From Pannonibacter indicus (GTDB taxonomy: Bacteria > Pseudomonadota > Alphaproteobacteria > Rhizobiales > Stappiaceae), in the NCBI RefSeq assembly GCF_001418225.1, contig NZ_LIPT01000002.1, positions 496,001-560,000 on the forward strand: a stretch of DNA of 64,000 nucleotides, written 5' to 3'. The notes under the pieces were generated by a model. The model was given only the letters and a program-made list of their open reading frames with translations, ran no database searches and was not told the origin of the DNA. Below are positions 36,635 to 45,826 of this stretch, one piece after another. Every line of letters starts with the position of its first letter. Position 1 is the stretch's first letter. The translations under genes were made by a program, and so were the position numbers.

Positions 36635-37900
36635 ATGCATCATTTCGAGATGAGGGGCGGCGTTCTCCATGCTGAGGATGTCAGCCTGCCTGAGCTGGCA
36701 GAAACGGTGGGCACGCCGTTTTACTGCTATTCGACCGCGACGCTTGAGCGGCACTTCCGTGTGTTTGCGCAAGCGCTGAAGGACATTCCGTCCATGGTCT
36801 GCTTTGCGGTGAAGGCCAACTCCAATCTCGCCGTCTTGCGCACGCTGGCCCGGCTTGGCGCAGGCATGGATGTGGTTTCGGAAGGCGAAGCCCGCCGGGC
36901 GCTGGCCGCAGGCACTCCGCCGGAGCGCATCATGTTCTCCGGCGTCGGCAAGACCGAAGCAGAGCATGCCTTTGGCCTTGAGCAGGGCATCTTCTGCTTC
37001 AACGTGGAATCCGAGCCGGAGCTGATCCAGCTCTCGCGTGTGGCGCAAGGACTGGGCAAGACAGCGCGGGTGTCGTTGCGCATCAATCCGGATGTGGACG
37101 CGCGCACCCATGCCAAGATCTCCACCGGCAAGTCGGAGAACAAGTTCGGCATTCCCTGGAAGCGCGCCCGCGAGGCCTATGCGGTGGCCGCGCGCCTGCC
37201 GGGCATCAAGGTCAGCGGCATCGACATGCATATCGGCTCGCAGATCACCGAGCTGGAACCGTTCGACGCGGCTTTCTCAAGGCTTGGCGAGCTTGTGGCG
37301 CAGCTGCGCTCCGACGGGCATGAGATTGATCACGTCGATCTCGGCGGCGGCCTGGGCGTGCCCTATGTGTTTGACAACACTCCGCCGCCGCACCCGGATG
37401 ACTATGCCGCTGTCGTGCGCAAACATGTGGAGCGGCTGGACTGTCAGGTGATCTTCGAGCCCGGCCGCCTGATTGCGGGCAATGCCGGCATTCTGGTCAC
37501 CCGGGTGATCTATGTGAAGAAGGGCCAGGACAAGTCCTTCGTCATTGTCGATGCGGCCATGAACGATCTGATCCGGCCGACGCTGTATGATGCCTGGCAC
37601 GAGGTTGGACCGGTGGTGGAACCGGCCGCAGACAGCGGGCGAATCATTGCCGATGTGGTAGGTCCGGTATGCGAAACGGGCGACTATCTCGCCCTGGGCC
37701 GCGATCTGCCGGAGGTGAAGGCGGGGGATTTGCTGGCGGTTTATACCGCCGGTGCCTACGGCGCGACACAATCCTCCAGCTACAATACCCGCCTTCTGGT
37801 GCCCGAAGTGCTTGTGAACGGCTCGCAATATGCCGTGATCCGCCCGCGCCCGTCCTATGAGGACCTGCTGGGACTGGACAGGATGCCGGACTGGCTTTGA
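36635..37900 (+). CDS. lysA: Diaminopimelate decarboxylase
   Basis: PLP enzyme converting meso-diaminopimelate to lysine. 421 residues. PLP lysine in FAVKANSNLAVL; HIGSQI; the glycine-rich phosphate site GGGLGVPY; EPGRLIAGNAG; and the C-x-x-x-D substrate motif in VCETGDYLA. An overlapping GTG at 36632 is also possible, but ATG 36635 sits 8 bases after CGGGAG. Likely co-transcribed with argH and lptM. Confidence 0.97.
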   Translation: MHHFEMRGGVLHAEDVSLPELAETVGTPFYCYSTATLERHFRVFAQALKDIPSMVCFAVKANSNLAVLRTLARLGAGMDVVSEGEARRALAAGTPPERIMFSGVGKTEAEHAFGLEQGIFCFNVESEPELIQLSRVAQGLGKTARVSLRINPDVDARTHAKISTGKSENKFGIPWKRAREAYAVAARLPGIKVSGIDMHIGSQITELEPFDAAFSRLGELVAQLRSDGHEIDHVDLGGGLGVPYVFDNTPPPHPDDYAAVVRKHVERLDCQVIFEPGRLIAGNAGILVTRVIYVKKGQDKSFVIVDAAMNDLIRPTLYDAWHEVGPVVEPAADSGRIIADVVGPVCETGDYLALGRDLPEVKAGDLLAVYTAGAYGATQSSSYNTRLLVPEVLVNGSQYAVIRPRPSYEDLLGLDRMPDWL

Positions 37901-38023
37901 CGCGGGCAAGACGATCACGGCGGATTTGATCGCCCTTGATCACCGGGGCGGGTTGCCGTCAGACCCGCTTTGCCCCACTCTAGGATACTGCGGGGTTGAG
38001 GGCTGAACGCGGAGAAATACGGT

Positions 38024-40618
38024 TTGGCGGAACAGGACCCAGTTGAGCGCAAGTTTCCATCCGGGCAGGAGATTGCCGTGACGGATAGCGACAGGCTGTC
38101 TCTGCCGCAGGATCTGACGCGGGCGGCGGTGGACAAGCGTCTCAAGGCCGTGGTCTGGCGCAGCCGCGTTGCGCTGTTCTGGGAACGGCTCTGGCCCGCG
38201 CTCTATCTGCCTTTCATTCTCCTTACCCTGTTTGCCGGTCTCTCGCTGGCCGGGACCTGGCTCGTTGTGCCGGTCTGGCTGCGGCTTGTGCTGGTGGCGG
38301 CTCTTGCCGGGGCATTCCTCTGGTCGCTGCGCCCGCTCCTGGGCCTGCGCTGGCCCAGCCGTCAGGACGCCCTGCACCGGGTGGAACTGGTCAGCGGACT
38401 TTCCAACCGGCCGCTCACGGCGATCGAGGATGACCTGCCGCCCGGCAGTGCCAGCCCGGAAACGCTGGCCCTGTGGGAGATGCACAAGCGCCGCATGGCC
38501 GAAACGCTGCGCTCCATGCGCTCCGGCCTTGCCCATCCGGAAGCCTTCCGCCGTGATCCCTATGCGCTGCGCGTGGTTGCCCTGATGCTGCTGGTGACCG
38601 GATTTGCGGTCACACAGGACGGCACGAGACTGAACCGGCTCGGCTCGGCCTTCACCTCGCCGCTCGATTTGCAGGAGGTTGCCAGCCGTATTGATGCCTG
38701 GGTTACGCCGCCGCTCTACACGGCCCGCGCGCCCATCTATCTCACCGGGGAGAGCGCTGCCCTGCGTGACCCTTCCGTGCCGCTGAAGATTCCGGCTGGC
38801 AGCGTGCTGACCCTGCGGGCGCAGGGCACCTCGGGCCTTGCCATTTACAAGGATGGCGAGCCGGTCACTCCGGCGCAGGAGGATGAGCCCGCAGCAGCCC
38901 AGAACACCGGTGTTGAAGAACAGCGCCTGACGCTTTCCGAAAGCGGCTCCTATGCGCTGCAACAGGGCGGTACCGTCATTGCCACCTGGCCGTTTGACGT
39001 GCAGCCGGATCTGCCGCCCACCATCCGCCTGCTGGATGATCCGGAAGCCCAGCTCAGCGGTGCGCTGAAGCTCAGCTATCTGGCGCAGGACGACTACCGG
39101 GTGACCGGCGCAGAGGCACAGATCGAGCCCGCGCCGAAAGCCTCAGACACCCATGAAGAGCCGCGCCCGCTGGTCGAGGCGCCGCAGTTTCCCCTATCCG
39201 TTCCGCCGCAGGCACCCGGCTCGGCCAAGCCCGGCGAGACGATCCGCGACCTGACGTCTCACCCCTGGGCGGGTTCCGAAGTGCTGCTGACCCTGATTGC
39301 CCGCGATGAGGCGGGGCAGACGGGCACGTCGGAACCGGCGGTTTTCACCCTGCCGCAGCGCCGCTTTTCCAAGCCGCTGGCCAAGGCCGTGGTGGAGCAG
39401 CGCCGGGATCTGGCGCTGGATGCCAAGTCCCAGCTGCGGGTGATCGATGCTTTCGATGCGCTGCTGCTGGCGCCCGAGGCCTTTGATGTGCAGCCGCGCG
39501 TGCATCTGGGCCTTGCCTTCGCCTACCGCAATCTGGTGGCCGCCCGCAGCGACGAGCAGCTGAAGGAGCTGCTGCCGCTTCTTTGGGATCTGGCGCTGTC
39601 CATCGAGGATGGCGATCTCTCCATGGCCGAGCGGGCCCTGCGCGACGCGCAGGAGGCTTTGCGCGAGGCGCTGGAAGAGGGAGCATCCGATGAGGAGATT
39701 GCCCGCCTGACACAGGAACTGCGGCAGGCTTTGCAGGAATACATGCAGGCGCTGACCGAACAGCTGCGCCAGAACCCGCAGGCCATGCAGCCGTTCAATC
39801 CCAATCAGCAAAGCCTGAGCACGCGCGATCTCGACGAGATGCTGAGGCGTATCGAAGAACTGGCACGCAGCGGCTCGCGCGATGCAGCCCGTGATCTTCT
39901 GGCGCAGATGCAGCGCATGCTGGAGAACCTGCAGACCGGCCGCCCGCAGATGGCACCTGACGGCCTCACCAACGAAATGATGGAGATGCTGAACCAGCTT
40001 GGCCAGATGATCCAGCGCCAGCAGGAGCTGATGGACCAGACCCACCGTTTCAACCAGCAGCAACAGCAGCAGGGTGAGGGCGAAGGGGGGCAGCAGGGCG
40101 GCCAGAATGGCGGGCAGGGCCAGCAGATGACCGAAGAGCAGCTGCGCAACCTGCTTGACCAGCTGCAGCAAGGCCAGGGCGATCTGGCCCAGCAGCTGCA
40201 GCAGCTGATGGAGCAGATGGAGCGCAACGGCCTGTCGCAGAACGAAGGTCTGGGCGAGGCGGGCGACGCCATGGGCCAGGCCCAGCGGTCGCTCGGGCAG
40301 GGGCAGGGCGATCAGGCGGTCGGTCAGCAGGGCGATGCCCTCGACGCATTGCGCCGTGGCGCCCAGCAGCTGGGCGAGCAGATGATGGGCATGGGCGAAG
40401 GGCAGGGCATGAGCCAGCGTTCGCCTATGGATACGGACCCGCTCGGCCGTCCGCGCCGCAATCAGGGGCCGGATCTTGGCAGTCAGGTGAAGGTGCCGGA
40501 CGAGATCGACGTGCAGCGGGCGCGCCGGATCTTGGAAGAACTGCGCCGCCGCTTCTCCGATCCGGCCCGCCCGAGACTGGAACTCGACTATCTGGAGAGG
40601 CTGCTGCGCAGCTATTGA
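38024..40618 (+). CDS. TIGR02302 family (DUF4175) membrane protein
   Basis: Large alphaproteobacterial protein of unknown function, 864 residues. Two or three N-terminal membrane helices (about 55-80, 85-103 and 186-204), a periplasmic-like central region, then an extreme Gln/Met/Gly-rich low-complexity C-terminal third (from about 560, densest near 670-760) that gave the family its name. It lies directly after lysA, as in related genomes. The start is uncertain: TTG 38024 has GGAG at 9 bases, while GTG 38078 has a better AGGAG at 6 bases and would give 846 residues. Confidence 0.87.
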   Translation: MAEQDPVERKFPSGQEIAVTDSDRLSLPQDLTRAAVDKRLKAVVWRSRVALFWERLWPALYLPFILLTLFAGLSLAGTWLVVPVWLRLVLVAALAGAFLWSLRPLLGLRWPSRQDALHRVELVSGLSNRPLTAIEDDLPPGSASPETLALWEMHKRRMAETLRSMRSGLAHPEAFRRDPYALRVVALMLLVTGFAVTQDGTRLNRLGSAFTSPLDLQEVASRIDAWVTPPLYTARAPIYLTGESAALRDPSVPLKIPAGSVLTLRAQGTSGLAIYKDGEPVTPAQEDEPAAAQNTGVEEQRLTLSESGSYALQQGGTVIATWPFDVQPDLPPTIRLLDDPEAQLSGALKLSYLAQDDYRVTGAEAQIEPAPKASDTHEEPRPLVEAPQFPLSVPPQAPGSAKPGETIRDLTSHPWAGSEVLLTLIARDEAGQTGTSEPAVFTLPQRRFSKPLAKAVVEQRRDLALDAKSQLRVIDAFDALLLAPEAFDVQPRVHLGLAFAYRNLVAARSDEQLKELLPLLWDLALSIEDGDLSMAERALRDAQEALREALEEGASDEEIARLTQELRQALQEYMQALTEQLRQNPQAMQPFNPNQQSLSTRDLDEMLRRIEELARSGSRDAARDLLAQMQRMLENLQTGRPQMAPDGLTNEMMEMLNQLGQMIQRQQELMDQTHRFNQQQQQQGEGEGGQQGGQNGGQGQQMTEEQLRNLLDQLQQGQGDLAQQLQQLMEQMERNGLSQNEGLGEAGDAMGQAQRSLGQGQGDQAVGQQGDALDALRRGAQQLGEQMMGMGEGQGMSQRSPMDTDPLGRPRRNQGPDLGSQVKVPDEIDVQRARRILEELRRRFSDPARPRLELDYLERLLRSY

Positions 40619-40624
40619 CGGGCG

Positions 40625-40645
40625 CCGGGGGGGCACCCCGGTTTT
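40625..40645 (+). terminator. Short intrinsic terminator after the TIGR02302 gene
   Basis: 6-bp stem CCGGGG/CCCCGG, 5-base loop, TTTT. It lies between two convergent genes. Confidence 0.6.
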
Positions 40646-40657
40646 CAGCCCCGTTCC

Positions 40658-41545
40658 TCAGCCCGCAGCGCGCTTGAAGATCATGTCCCTTGCCGCGATG
40701 ACCGCGCCGATGGTGATCAGAATGCAGGCTGCGCCGACGATCCAGGTGAAGGTGCCGAAGCCGAAGGTGATGAGCAGCAGCGTGGAGAGGAGCGGGGCCG
40801 AATAGGCGGCCGCGCCCAGGACCTGAATGTCGCCGCGCTTGACGCCAATGTCCCAGGTGAAGAAGGCAAGGCCGACCGGCAGCAGGCCAAGCGCCACGAC
40901 ACTGGCCCATTCGACCGTGCCGGACGGCCAGACGGTGTCTTCCAGTGCCAGATGGCAGATGGCCGACAGCAGCGCCGTCAGCAGGCAGAAGCCGGCCACC
41001 GCTTCCGTTGGCACCTCGCCCAGGCGGCGGGAGAGGACTGAATAGGTGGACCAGAACAGGGAAGAGGCGGCCGCCGCGCCATAGCCGAGGGCAAAGGCGG
41101 GATCGAGGCTGAGGCCCTCTCCCTTGCTGACCAGCAGCGCCGCACCGCCGAGGCCGAGCACGGTCCCCAGCACGTGATGCAGCTTCAGTCTTTCGCCCGG
41201 CAGCAGGGCGGAAAACACCACGATCAGCAGCGGCCAGGTGTAGTTGATGAGATTGGCATCGACCGGCGGCGCGTTGCGGATCGCGGTGAAATAGAAGAAA
41301 TGAAAGCCGAACAGTCCCGCCGTGCCGAAGGCCCAGACCTTCAGCGGCTGGCGCAGGGCGGAGAGCTTGCCGCGAAAGGCGAGCCACGAAAAGGCCAGCA
41401 GGCCCGAAAGACCGAAGCAGAGCGCGTTGAGCAGGAATGGCGGCACCGCGCCGGACCCGGCACCGAAGACGCCAAGAGTGGCCCACATGAGCACGGCCGT
41501 GAGGCCAACGAGTGTGGCGCGGAAGCGGGCGGCTTGATCGGTCAT
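40658..41545 (-). CDS. EamA/DMT-superfamily permease
   Basis: Inner-membrane drug/metabolite transporter of the EamA type. 295 residues, about ten hydrophobic helices in two repeated EamA halves; the second half starts near residue 150. The substrate is unknown; such proteins often export amino acids or metabolites. The ATG at 41545 has CAGGA upstream and begins just before helix 1 (TLVGLTAVLMWATLGVFGA); the longer reading to 41623 adds a non-hydrophobic leader. Confidence 0.88.
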   Translation of the reverse strand: MTDQAARFRATLVGLTAVLMWATLGVFGAGSGAVPPFLLNALCFGLSGLLAFSWLAFRGKLSALRQPLKVWAFGTAGLFGFHFFYFTAIRNAPPVDANLINYTWPLLIVVFSALLPGERLKLHHVLGTVLGLGGAALLVSKGEGLSLDPAFALGYGAAAASSLFWSTYSVLSRRLGEVPTEAVAGFCLLTALLSAICHLALEDTVWPSGTVEWASVVALGLLPVGLAFFTWDIGVKRGDIQVLGAAAYSAPLLSTLLLITFGFGTFTWIVGAACILITIGAVIAARDMIFKRAAG

Positions 41546-41749
41546 GGCATCCTGAGGAAATGGTGCGTCGGGTCTTGCAGCGACAGAAATACATAGTCCT
41601 TGAGGTGGCGCAAGGACAGGCATGCCTCATCTGCGTGCATTGTGCATCTGTCACAGCTTTAGCAAGGCTCAAGCGCCCATGGGCTGGTTATGCCGCCTCA
41701 TCAGGTGCTTGATCGTCCCGCCGGTTCGGGACATCTTGCGCATGTAACG

Positions 41750-42238
41750 ATGATCCGACCCATAGCGGAGACCGAATTGACCAAGCTCGACATCAAGGCT
41801 CTTGGCCCCGACGATGCCCTGCACCTTGCGCCCCTGATTGCTGAAAATGCCCAGGCCCTCAAGCGCGGCGCCCCGCGCCGTCCGGACCAGTTCTATGCCG
41901 AGCGCATTCTGGGTGACCGCTCCGCCGAAGTGATCGGCGCCTTTGTGGACGGGCAGCTTGTCGGCTTTGCGGTCTTCTTCGATCTGCCGGAACTGATCAC
42001 GGGCCTGCGCTCCGGCCAGATGGACCACATCTACGTGCGCCCTGAGTTCCGCCAGAAAGGCATTGCCCGCAAGATGATCCAGACCCTCGTCACCGAGGGC
42101 CAGAGCCGTGGCTGGCTGCAGCTGCGCTGGATCGTGCCGAGCAAGAACGCTCCTGCACTTGCTCTCTATGACCAGATCGCCGAGCCCGATCATCACAAGA
42201 GCTACATCATCGCCATCGACCGGCTGGCGTCGGCCTGA
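41750..42238 (+). CDS. GNAT-family N-acetyltransferase
   Basis: A 162-residue single GNAT domain: strand VIGAFVDGQLVGFAVFF, the acetyl-CoA motif A as MDHIYVRPEFRQKGIARKMIQ (R-x-x-G-I-A), and a C-terminal NAPALALYDQI. Acceptor unknown (small molecule or protein). ATG 41750 has no clear ribosome-binding site; TTG 41777 has GCGGAG 6 bases upstream and would give 153 residues. Confidence 0.85.
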   Translation: MIRPIAETELTKLDIKALGPDDALHLAPLIAENAQALKRGAPRRPDQFYAERILGDRSAEVIGAFVDGQLVGFAVFFDLPELITGLRSGQMDHIYVRPEFRQKGIARKMIQTLVTEGQSRGWLQLRWIVPSKNAPALALYDQIAEPDHHKSYIIAIDRLASA

Positions 42239-42344
42239 CGCAGCTTGCGGCGAAGCGCCCCGGATGCTGAACGTCAGATCCGGGGCAGCCTTGCCAGAGG
42301 TTGGCCGGAGTTTAGGTCGCAGACGCGCTTGCTCCGCCCTCTTT

Positions 42345-42380
42345 TTCGTCATGCCATGGGCGGAGCCATGGCATGACGAA
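42345..42380. repeat. 15-bp perfect inverted repeat between convergent genes
   Basis: TTCGTCATGCCATGG and CCATGGCATGACGAA with a 6-base centre (GCGGAG). It lies between the GNAT gene and the DUF2125 gene, which converge here. No T-run on either exit side, so it is either a bidirectional hairpin stop or an extragenic palindrome. Confidence 0.8.
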
Positions 42381-42423
42381 TGCGGTGGTGTCTCACGCGG
42401 TCAAAGGGGCTTGAAGCTCCCCC

Positions 42424-43449
42424 TCAATACACCGGGTCGATCTGTGCGAAGGGCAGGATGCCGATGCGGGCGGAGCCGTTGGTGAGCTGCACCTTTGCTT
42501 CCACCGCCGCCTTGCCATCCACCTGCGTCGCCTTGCCGAAGCTGATGACGGCGCCCTGCAGCGCTTCGGGGAAGCCGGAATCGGACGGGAAGAAGGGCGC
42601 AAGAACGGCCTTGATGCCATCAGGTTCCACCGCTGTCAGCGGCAGCTCGCCGGAGAGGGTGCCGTTGGTTTCCAGCCGGATCTGACCGGTGGTGTTGAGG
42701 CTAGTGCTGCCGGTGGTGAGTTTCAGGGCGCTGACGGTCAGCGCCGGCTGGCCGTCCGTGCTGGCAAAAAGGGTCTGCGGCACGGTGCCTGACAGCAATG
42801 GCGCCCCGCCGGAAATCTGGCCGATGAAGCTGCCGTCACCGGGCTGGTCCTCTGCCGCCACCTTCAGGCCCTTGAAGCTGACGGCCAGATCCAGATCGTC
42901 CGGCTGTGCGGGGTTTGGCCGCAGGTGCAATTCTCCGCCTGCCAGAGATACTTCACCTGCATCTGGGTTCTCGGAGGTAAAGAAACGGGAGGCTGTGATC
43001 ACCCCATCCAGCTGGCGCAGGCTCGTGCCATTAAAACGCAGACTGGCGCGCAGGCTCTCCCATGTGCCTTCCTGGATCGGGCCGTCGCCGGGCGCAAAGG
43101 CGGCCATCGGGCTGTCCGCCTCGATGATCATGTGCTGCGGATTATAGGCGAGGGCGACGGCGCGCAGCCCGGCGACACTGACGAAATGGCCCACCGGCGT
43201 GCGCAGGGCAAAGTCCTTGCAGGTCAGCTCGAAGCGGAACGGATAGCCGCCAAGGCCGCGCTCGCTGCAGGCGATCTCGAAGCCCATGGCCGCTGCATTC
43301 TGCAGGGCGGCATCAATCTGGCTGTTGACGAAGCTGCGGGCCGCAATCCAGGCCGCACTCCATCCACCGGCCACAAGCACCACGGCTCCGGCGAGATAGA
43401 TGAACTTGCGGCTGGAGGATTTGCGCGGCGCGGAAGGGATTTCGGTCAT
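42424..43449 (-). CDS. DUF2125 domain protein
   Basis: A 341-residue, envelope-located protein of unknown function restricted largely to alphaproteobacteria. N-terminal membrane helix (about 16-38), then CSERGLGGYPFRFELTCKDF, a hallmark block with two Cys, followed by a beta-rich region (many alternating LSGT/LTTG strands) reminiscent of AsmA-like lipid-transport barrels. The resemblance is my inference. Start ATG 43449 with AGAGGACAG upstream. Divergent from the ChaC gene. Confidence 0.85.
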   Translation of the reverse strand: MTEIPSAPRKSSSRKFIYLAGAVVLVAGGWSAAWIAARSFVNSQIDAALQNAAAMGFEIACSERGLGGYPFRFELTCKDFALRTPVGHFVSVAGLRAVALAYNPQHMIIEADSPMAAFAPGDGPIQEGTWESLRASLRFNGTSLRQLDGVITASRFFTSENPDAGEVSLAGGELHLRPNPAQPDDLDLAVSFKGLKVAAEDQPGDGSFIGQISGGAPLLSGTVPQTLFASTDGQPALTVSALKLTTGSTSLNTTGQIRLETNGTLSGELPLTAVEPDGIKAVLAPFFPSDSGFPEALQGAVISFGKATQVDGKAAVEAKVQLTNGSARIGILPFAQIDPVY

Positions 43450-43543
43450 GTCTGTCCTCTGGTGCCACAGTCCACTTGCAGCACGGCCATTGAAACTTGC
43501 CCGGCGCATTGCTAAGTGCGCGGCTCAGGCAAAACAAGGTATC

Positions 43544-44083
43544 GTGACCGATATGGGCGATTTGTGGGTTTTTGGCTACGGCTCTCTCATCTGGAAGCCC
43601 GGTTTCCCGTTTGAGGAGAAGCGTCCGGCGCTGCTGCACGGTGCCCACCGTTCGCTCTGCGTCTATTCCTGGGTGCACCGGGGCACGCCGGAGCGGCCCG
43701 GCCTCGTCTTCGGGCTGGACCGGGGCGGCGCCTGCCGGGGCATGGCCTTCCGCGTCCGGGAACAGGACCGGGACGGGACGATCGAATATCTGCGCGCCCG
43801 CGAACAGGCGACCATGGTTTATCTGGAAGCCCTGCGCCCGGTGCGCTTTGCCGATGGCACCAATGCCACTGCGCTCACCTATCTTGTTGACCGGCAGCAC
43901 CCGCAATATGCGGGCGTGCTGCCGCTGGAGCGCCAGCTGGAGCTGGTGGATGGGGCGGTGGGCCAGTCCGGCGCCAATCCGGAATATGTGCTGAACACGG
44001 CGAGCCATCTGGAAGAACTGGGCATCCACGATGCCCGCGTCTCCTGGCTGGCACAGCGGCTGAAGCAAATGGCCTCAGCCTGA
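43544..44083 (+). CDS. ChaC-like gamma-glutamylcyclotransferase
   Basis: Breaks glutathione to 5-oxoproline and Cys-Gly. 179 residues. Substrate-loop motif F-G-Y-G-S-L-I-W-K-P at the N-terminus; the catalytic Glu is in MVYLEALRPVRF; SGANPEYVLNTASHLEELGI near the end is ChaC-specific. GTG 43544 has AAGG at 4 bases; ATG 43553 is the alternative. Convergent with plsC. Confidence 0.92.
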   Translation: MTDMGDLWVFGYGSLIWKPGFPFEEKRPALLHGAHRSLCVYSWVHRGTPERPGLVFGLDRGGACRGMAFRVREQDRDGTIEYLRAREQATMVYLEALRPVRFADGTNATALTYLVDRQHPQYAGVLPLERQLELVDGAVGQSGANPEYVLNTASHLEELGIHDARVSWLAQRLKQMASA

Positions 44084-44099
44084 CGGGGCTTTTCCTTGA

Positions 44100-44867
44100 T
44101 CAGGCCCCGCGCGGCGGAATGGTTTTCAACACCGGCGAGGGCCGCTCCGCCTGCCGGGCTTCCTCGATGAGGCGGTTGGAGGCGGTTTCGATCTGTCCTG
44201 TCAGCGTCTCGAAAAAGACGGCCGGCTCAAGGCCCGGCCCGATGACGGGCAGGAACTCGACAACCACCGTGCCCGGATGGATCAGGAAGCCCTTGCGCGG
44301 CCAGTAAAGCCCTGCATTGAGCGCCACCGGCAGCACCGGACAGGCAAGATCCCGGTAGAGATGGGAAATGCCGTATTTATAAGCGGGTTCTGCACCTGCC
44401 GGACGGCGCGTGCCTTCCGGGAAGATGAGAATCTGCCGGCCTTCGGCAATCGCCTCGCGTGCGGCTGCCATCATGGCGGCGAGTGCCGCAGAGCGCTTGC
44501 CCCGGTCGATGGGGATCTGCTTCATCTTGGCCGTGTACCAGCCGAAAATCGGGATCCAGCGCAGCTCGCGCTTCAGAATGTAGGTCGGGTCCGGAAAGAA
44601 CGGGATGAGGGCGAAGGTTTCCCAGGCGGACTGGTGCTTGGATGCTACCAGAAAGCCTCCCTGCGGGATGTTTTCAATGCCCCGGTACTCCACCTTGAGC
44701 CCGGCGATCCAGCGCAGCAGCGCCAGATTGACCCTCGCCCAGAACGGCACCACCACCCAGGCCATGCGGCGCGGGGCCAGAAAGACGAAGGGGCTGTAGA
44801 CCACCATCTGGACCAGTGTCAGCAGGTAGAAGGCAATCTGGAAGAGAAGCGAGCGCAGATAGATCAT
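44100..44867 (-). CDS. plsC: 1-acyl-sn-glycerol-3-phosphate acyltransferase
   Basis: Makes phosphatidic acid by acylating lysophosphatidate at the inner membrane. 255 residues. Block I is KH78QSAWE83, so the usual His-x4-Asp is His-x4-Glu, a variant common in alphaproteobacterial PlsC-like enzymes. Block III is FPEGTRRP, and block IV contains PVALNAGLYWPRKG. N-terminal membrane helices at about 7-30 and 34-56. Downstream of the YdcF-like gene on the same strand (72 bases). Confidence 0.92.
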   Translation of the reverse strand: MIYLRSLLFQIAFYLLTLVQMVVYSPFVFLAPRRMAWVVVPFWARVNLALLRWIAGLKVEYRGIENIPQGGFLVASKHQSAWETFALIPFFPDPTYILKRELRWIPIFGWYTAKMKQIPIDRGKRSAALAAMMAAAREAIAEGRQILIFPEGTRRPAGAEPAYKYGISHLYRDLACPVLPVALNAGLYWPRKGFLIHPGTVVVEFLPVIGPGLEPAVFFETLTGQIETASNRLIEEARQAERPSPVLKTIPPRGA

Positions 44868-44939
44868 CAGGAAACCGGACTGGAGACAGGAACGGGCTGG
44901 AAGCCGGGCAGACTGAGCGGCGCGGCCGGGTTGAGGCCC

Positions 44940-45776
44940 TCAGCCCGCAGCAGAGACACCCAGCGTGCTCACCCGCAACCGCGCGAGGGTATACTTCACA
45001 AACTCCCTCAGGAGAAGCCGCAAGGTCCGCGGCTCCGCGTACCATCTCTCCAGGTTGAGATCGCCCGCAAACACCGGATAGGGAATGACCACCAGATCCG
45101 GCATGACCGCATTCAGCTCCATCTCGGCACGCGGCATGTGGTAGGCGCTGGTGACGAGCACGAGCGAGGCATAGCCGTTCGTCTTCGCCCAGATGGCGGC
45201 CTCGGTGGCATTGCCGATGGTGTTGAGGGCCTTTTTGTCGAGGTCGATGCAGCAGTTGAAGAGGTCCCGTTCGGCCTCCGTGCGCAGCCGCAGCTGGCGT
45301 GCGGTGGTGGCCGGATAGACGCCGGAGATGAGCAGGCGCTGGGCGCGGCCCTGCTGCAGCAGCTGCACCGCCGTCTCGATCCGCTCCTGGCCGCCGGTCA
45401 GCACAACGATGGCATCGGCGCGCGGGTCTTGCGGCTGATCGATGGTGACCACATCGGCGGTGAAGCGGATGAAGGAAATGAGCAGCCACAGGCTTACAAG
45501 CGTGGCGGCAATCCCAACTGCCTTCAGCGCCAGCCAGCGCTTGTAGCCCCTGCGGCGCGGCGGCGGCGTCTGCGGTGCTGGCCCTGGCTGCTGCTCTGCC
45601 TGTTCCCCGGCGGGCTCTCCTGCCGGCTGTCCTGCTTCGGGCGCAAGAATCTGATTTGCCTCGTGACTTGCCCGCTCCCCGGACGCAGCCAGCAAAGCCT
45701 CAGCCCGCACACGGTCCTCCTGGACCGGTGCAGGGGCGGCAGCATCAGGCTGTTTGTCCGAAGGCGCAGGTTTCAT
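44940..45776 (-). CDS. YdcF-family (DUF218) membrane protein
   Basis: 278 residues. A polar Pro/Ala/Glu-rich N-terminal region (about 1-80), one membrane helix (about 89-108), then a DUF218 domain: ADAIVVLTGGQERIETAVQLL, LLISGVYPATTA, LVLVTSAYHMPRAEMEL. Family members such as SanA, ElyC and YdcF are tied to envelope integrity; the reaction is unknown. ATG 45776 is chosen. A TTG at 45797 is in frame, but TATAAT lies over it, more like a promoter element. Follows ftsX (50 bases). Confidence 0.88.
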   Translation of the reverse strand: MKPAPSDKQPDAAAPAPVQEDRVRAEALLAASGERASHEANQILAPEAGQPAGEPAGEQAEQQPGPAPQTPPPRRRGYKRWLALKAVGIAATLVSLWLLISFIRFTADVVTIDQPQDPRADAIVVLTGGQERIETAVQLLQQGRAQRLLISGVYPATTARQLRLRTEAERDLFNCCIDLDKKALNTIGNATEAAIWAKTNGYASLVLVTSAYHMPRAEMELNAVMPDLVVIPYPVFAGDLNLERWYAEPRTLRLLLREFVKYTLARLRVSTLGVSAAG

Positions 45777-45826
45777 CGTGCGAAGATTATAGACCAATTC
45801 CGCTGTTTCTTGGATGGATGTTGCAG

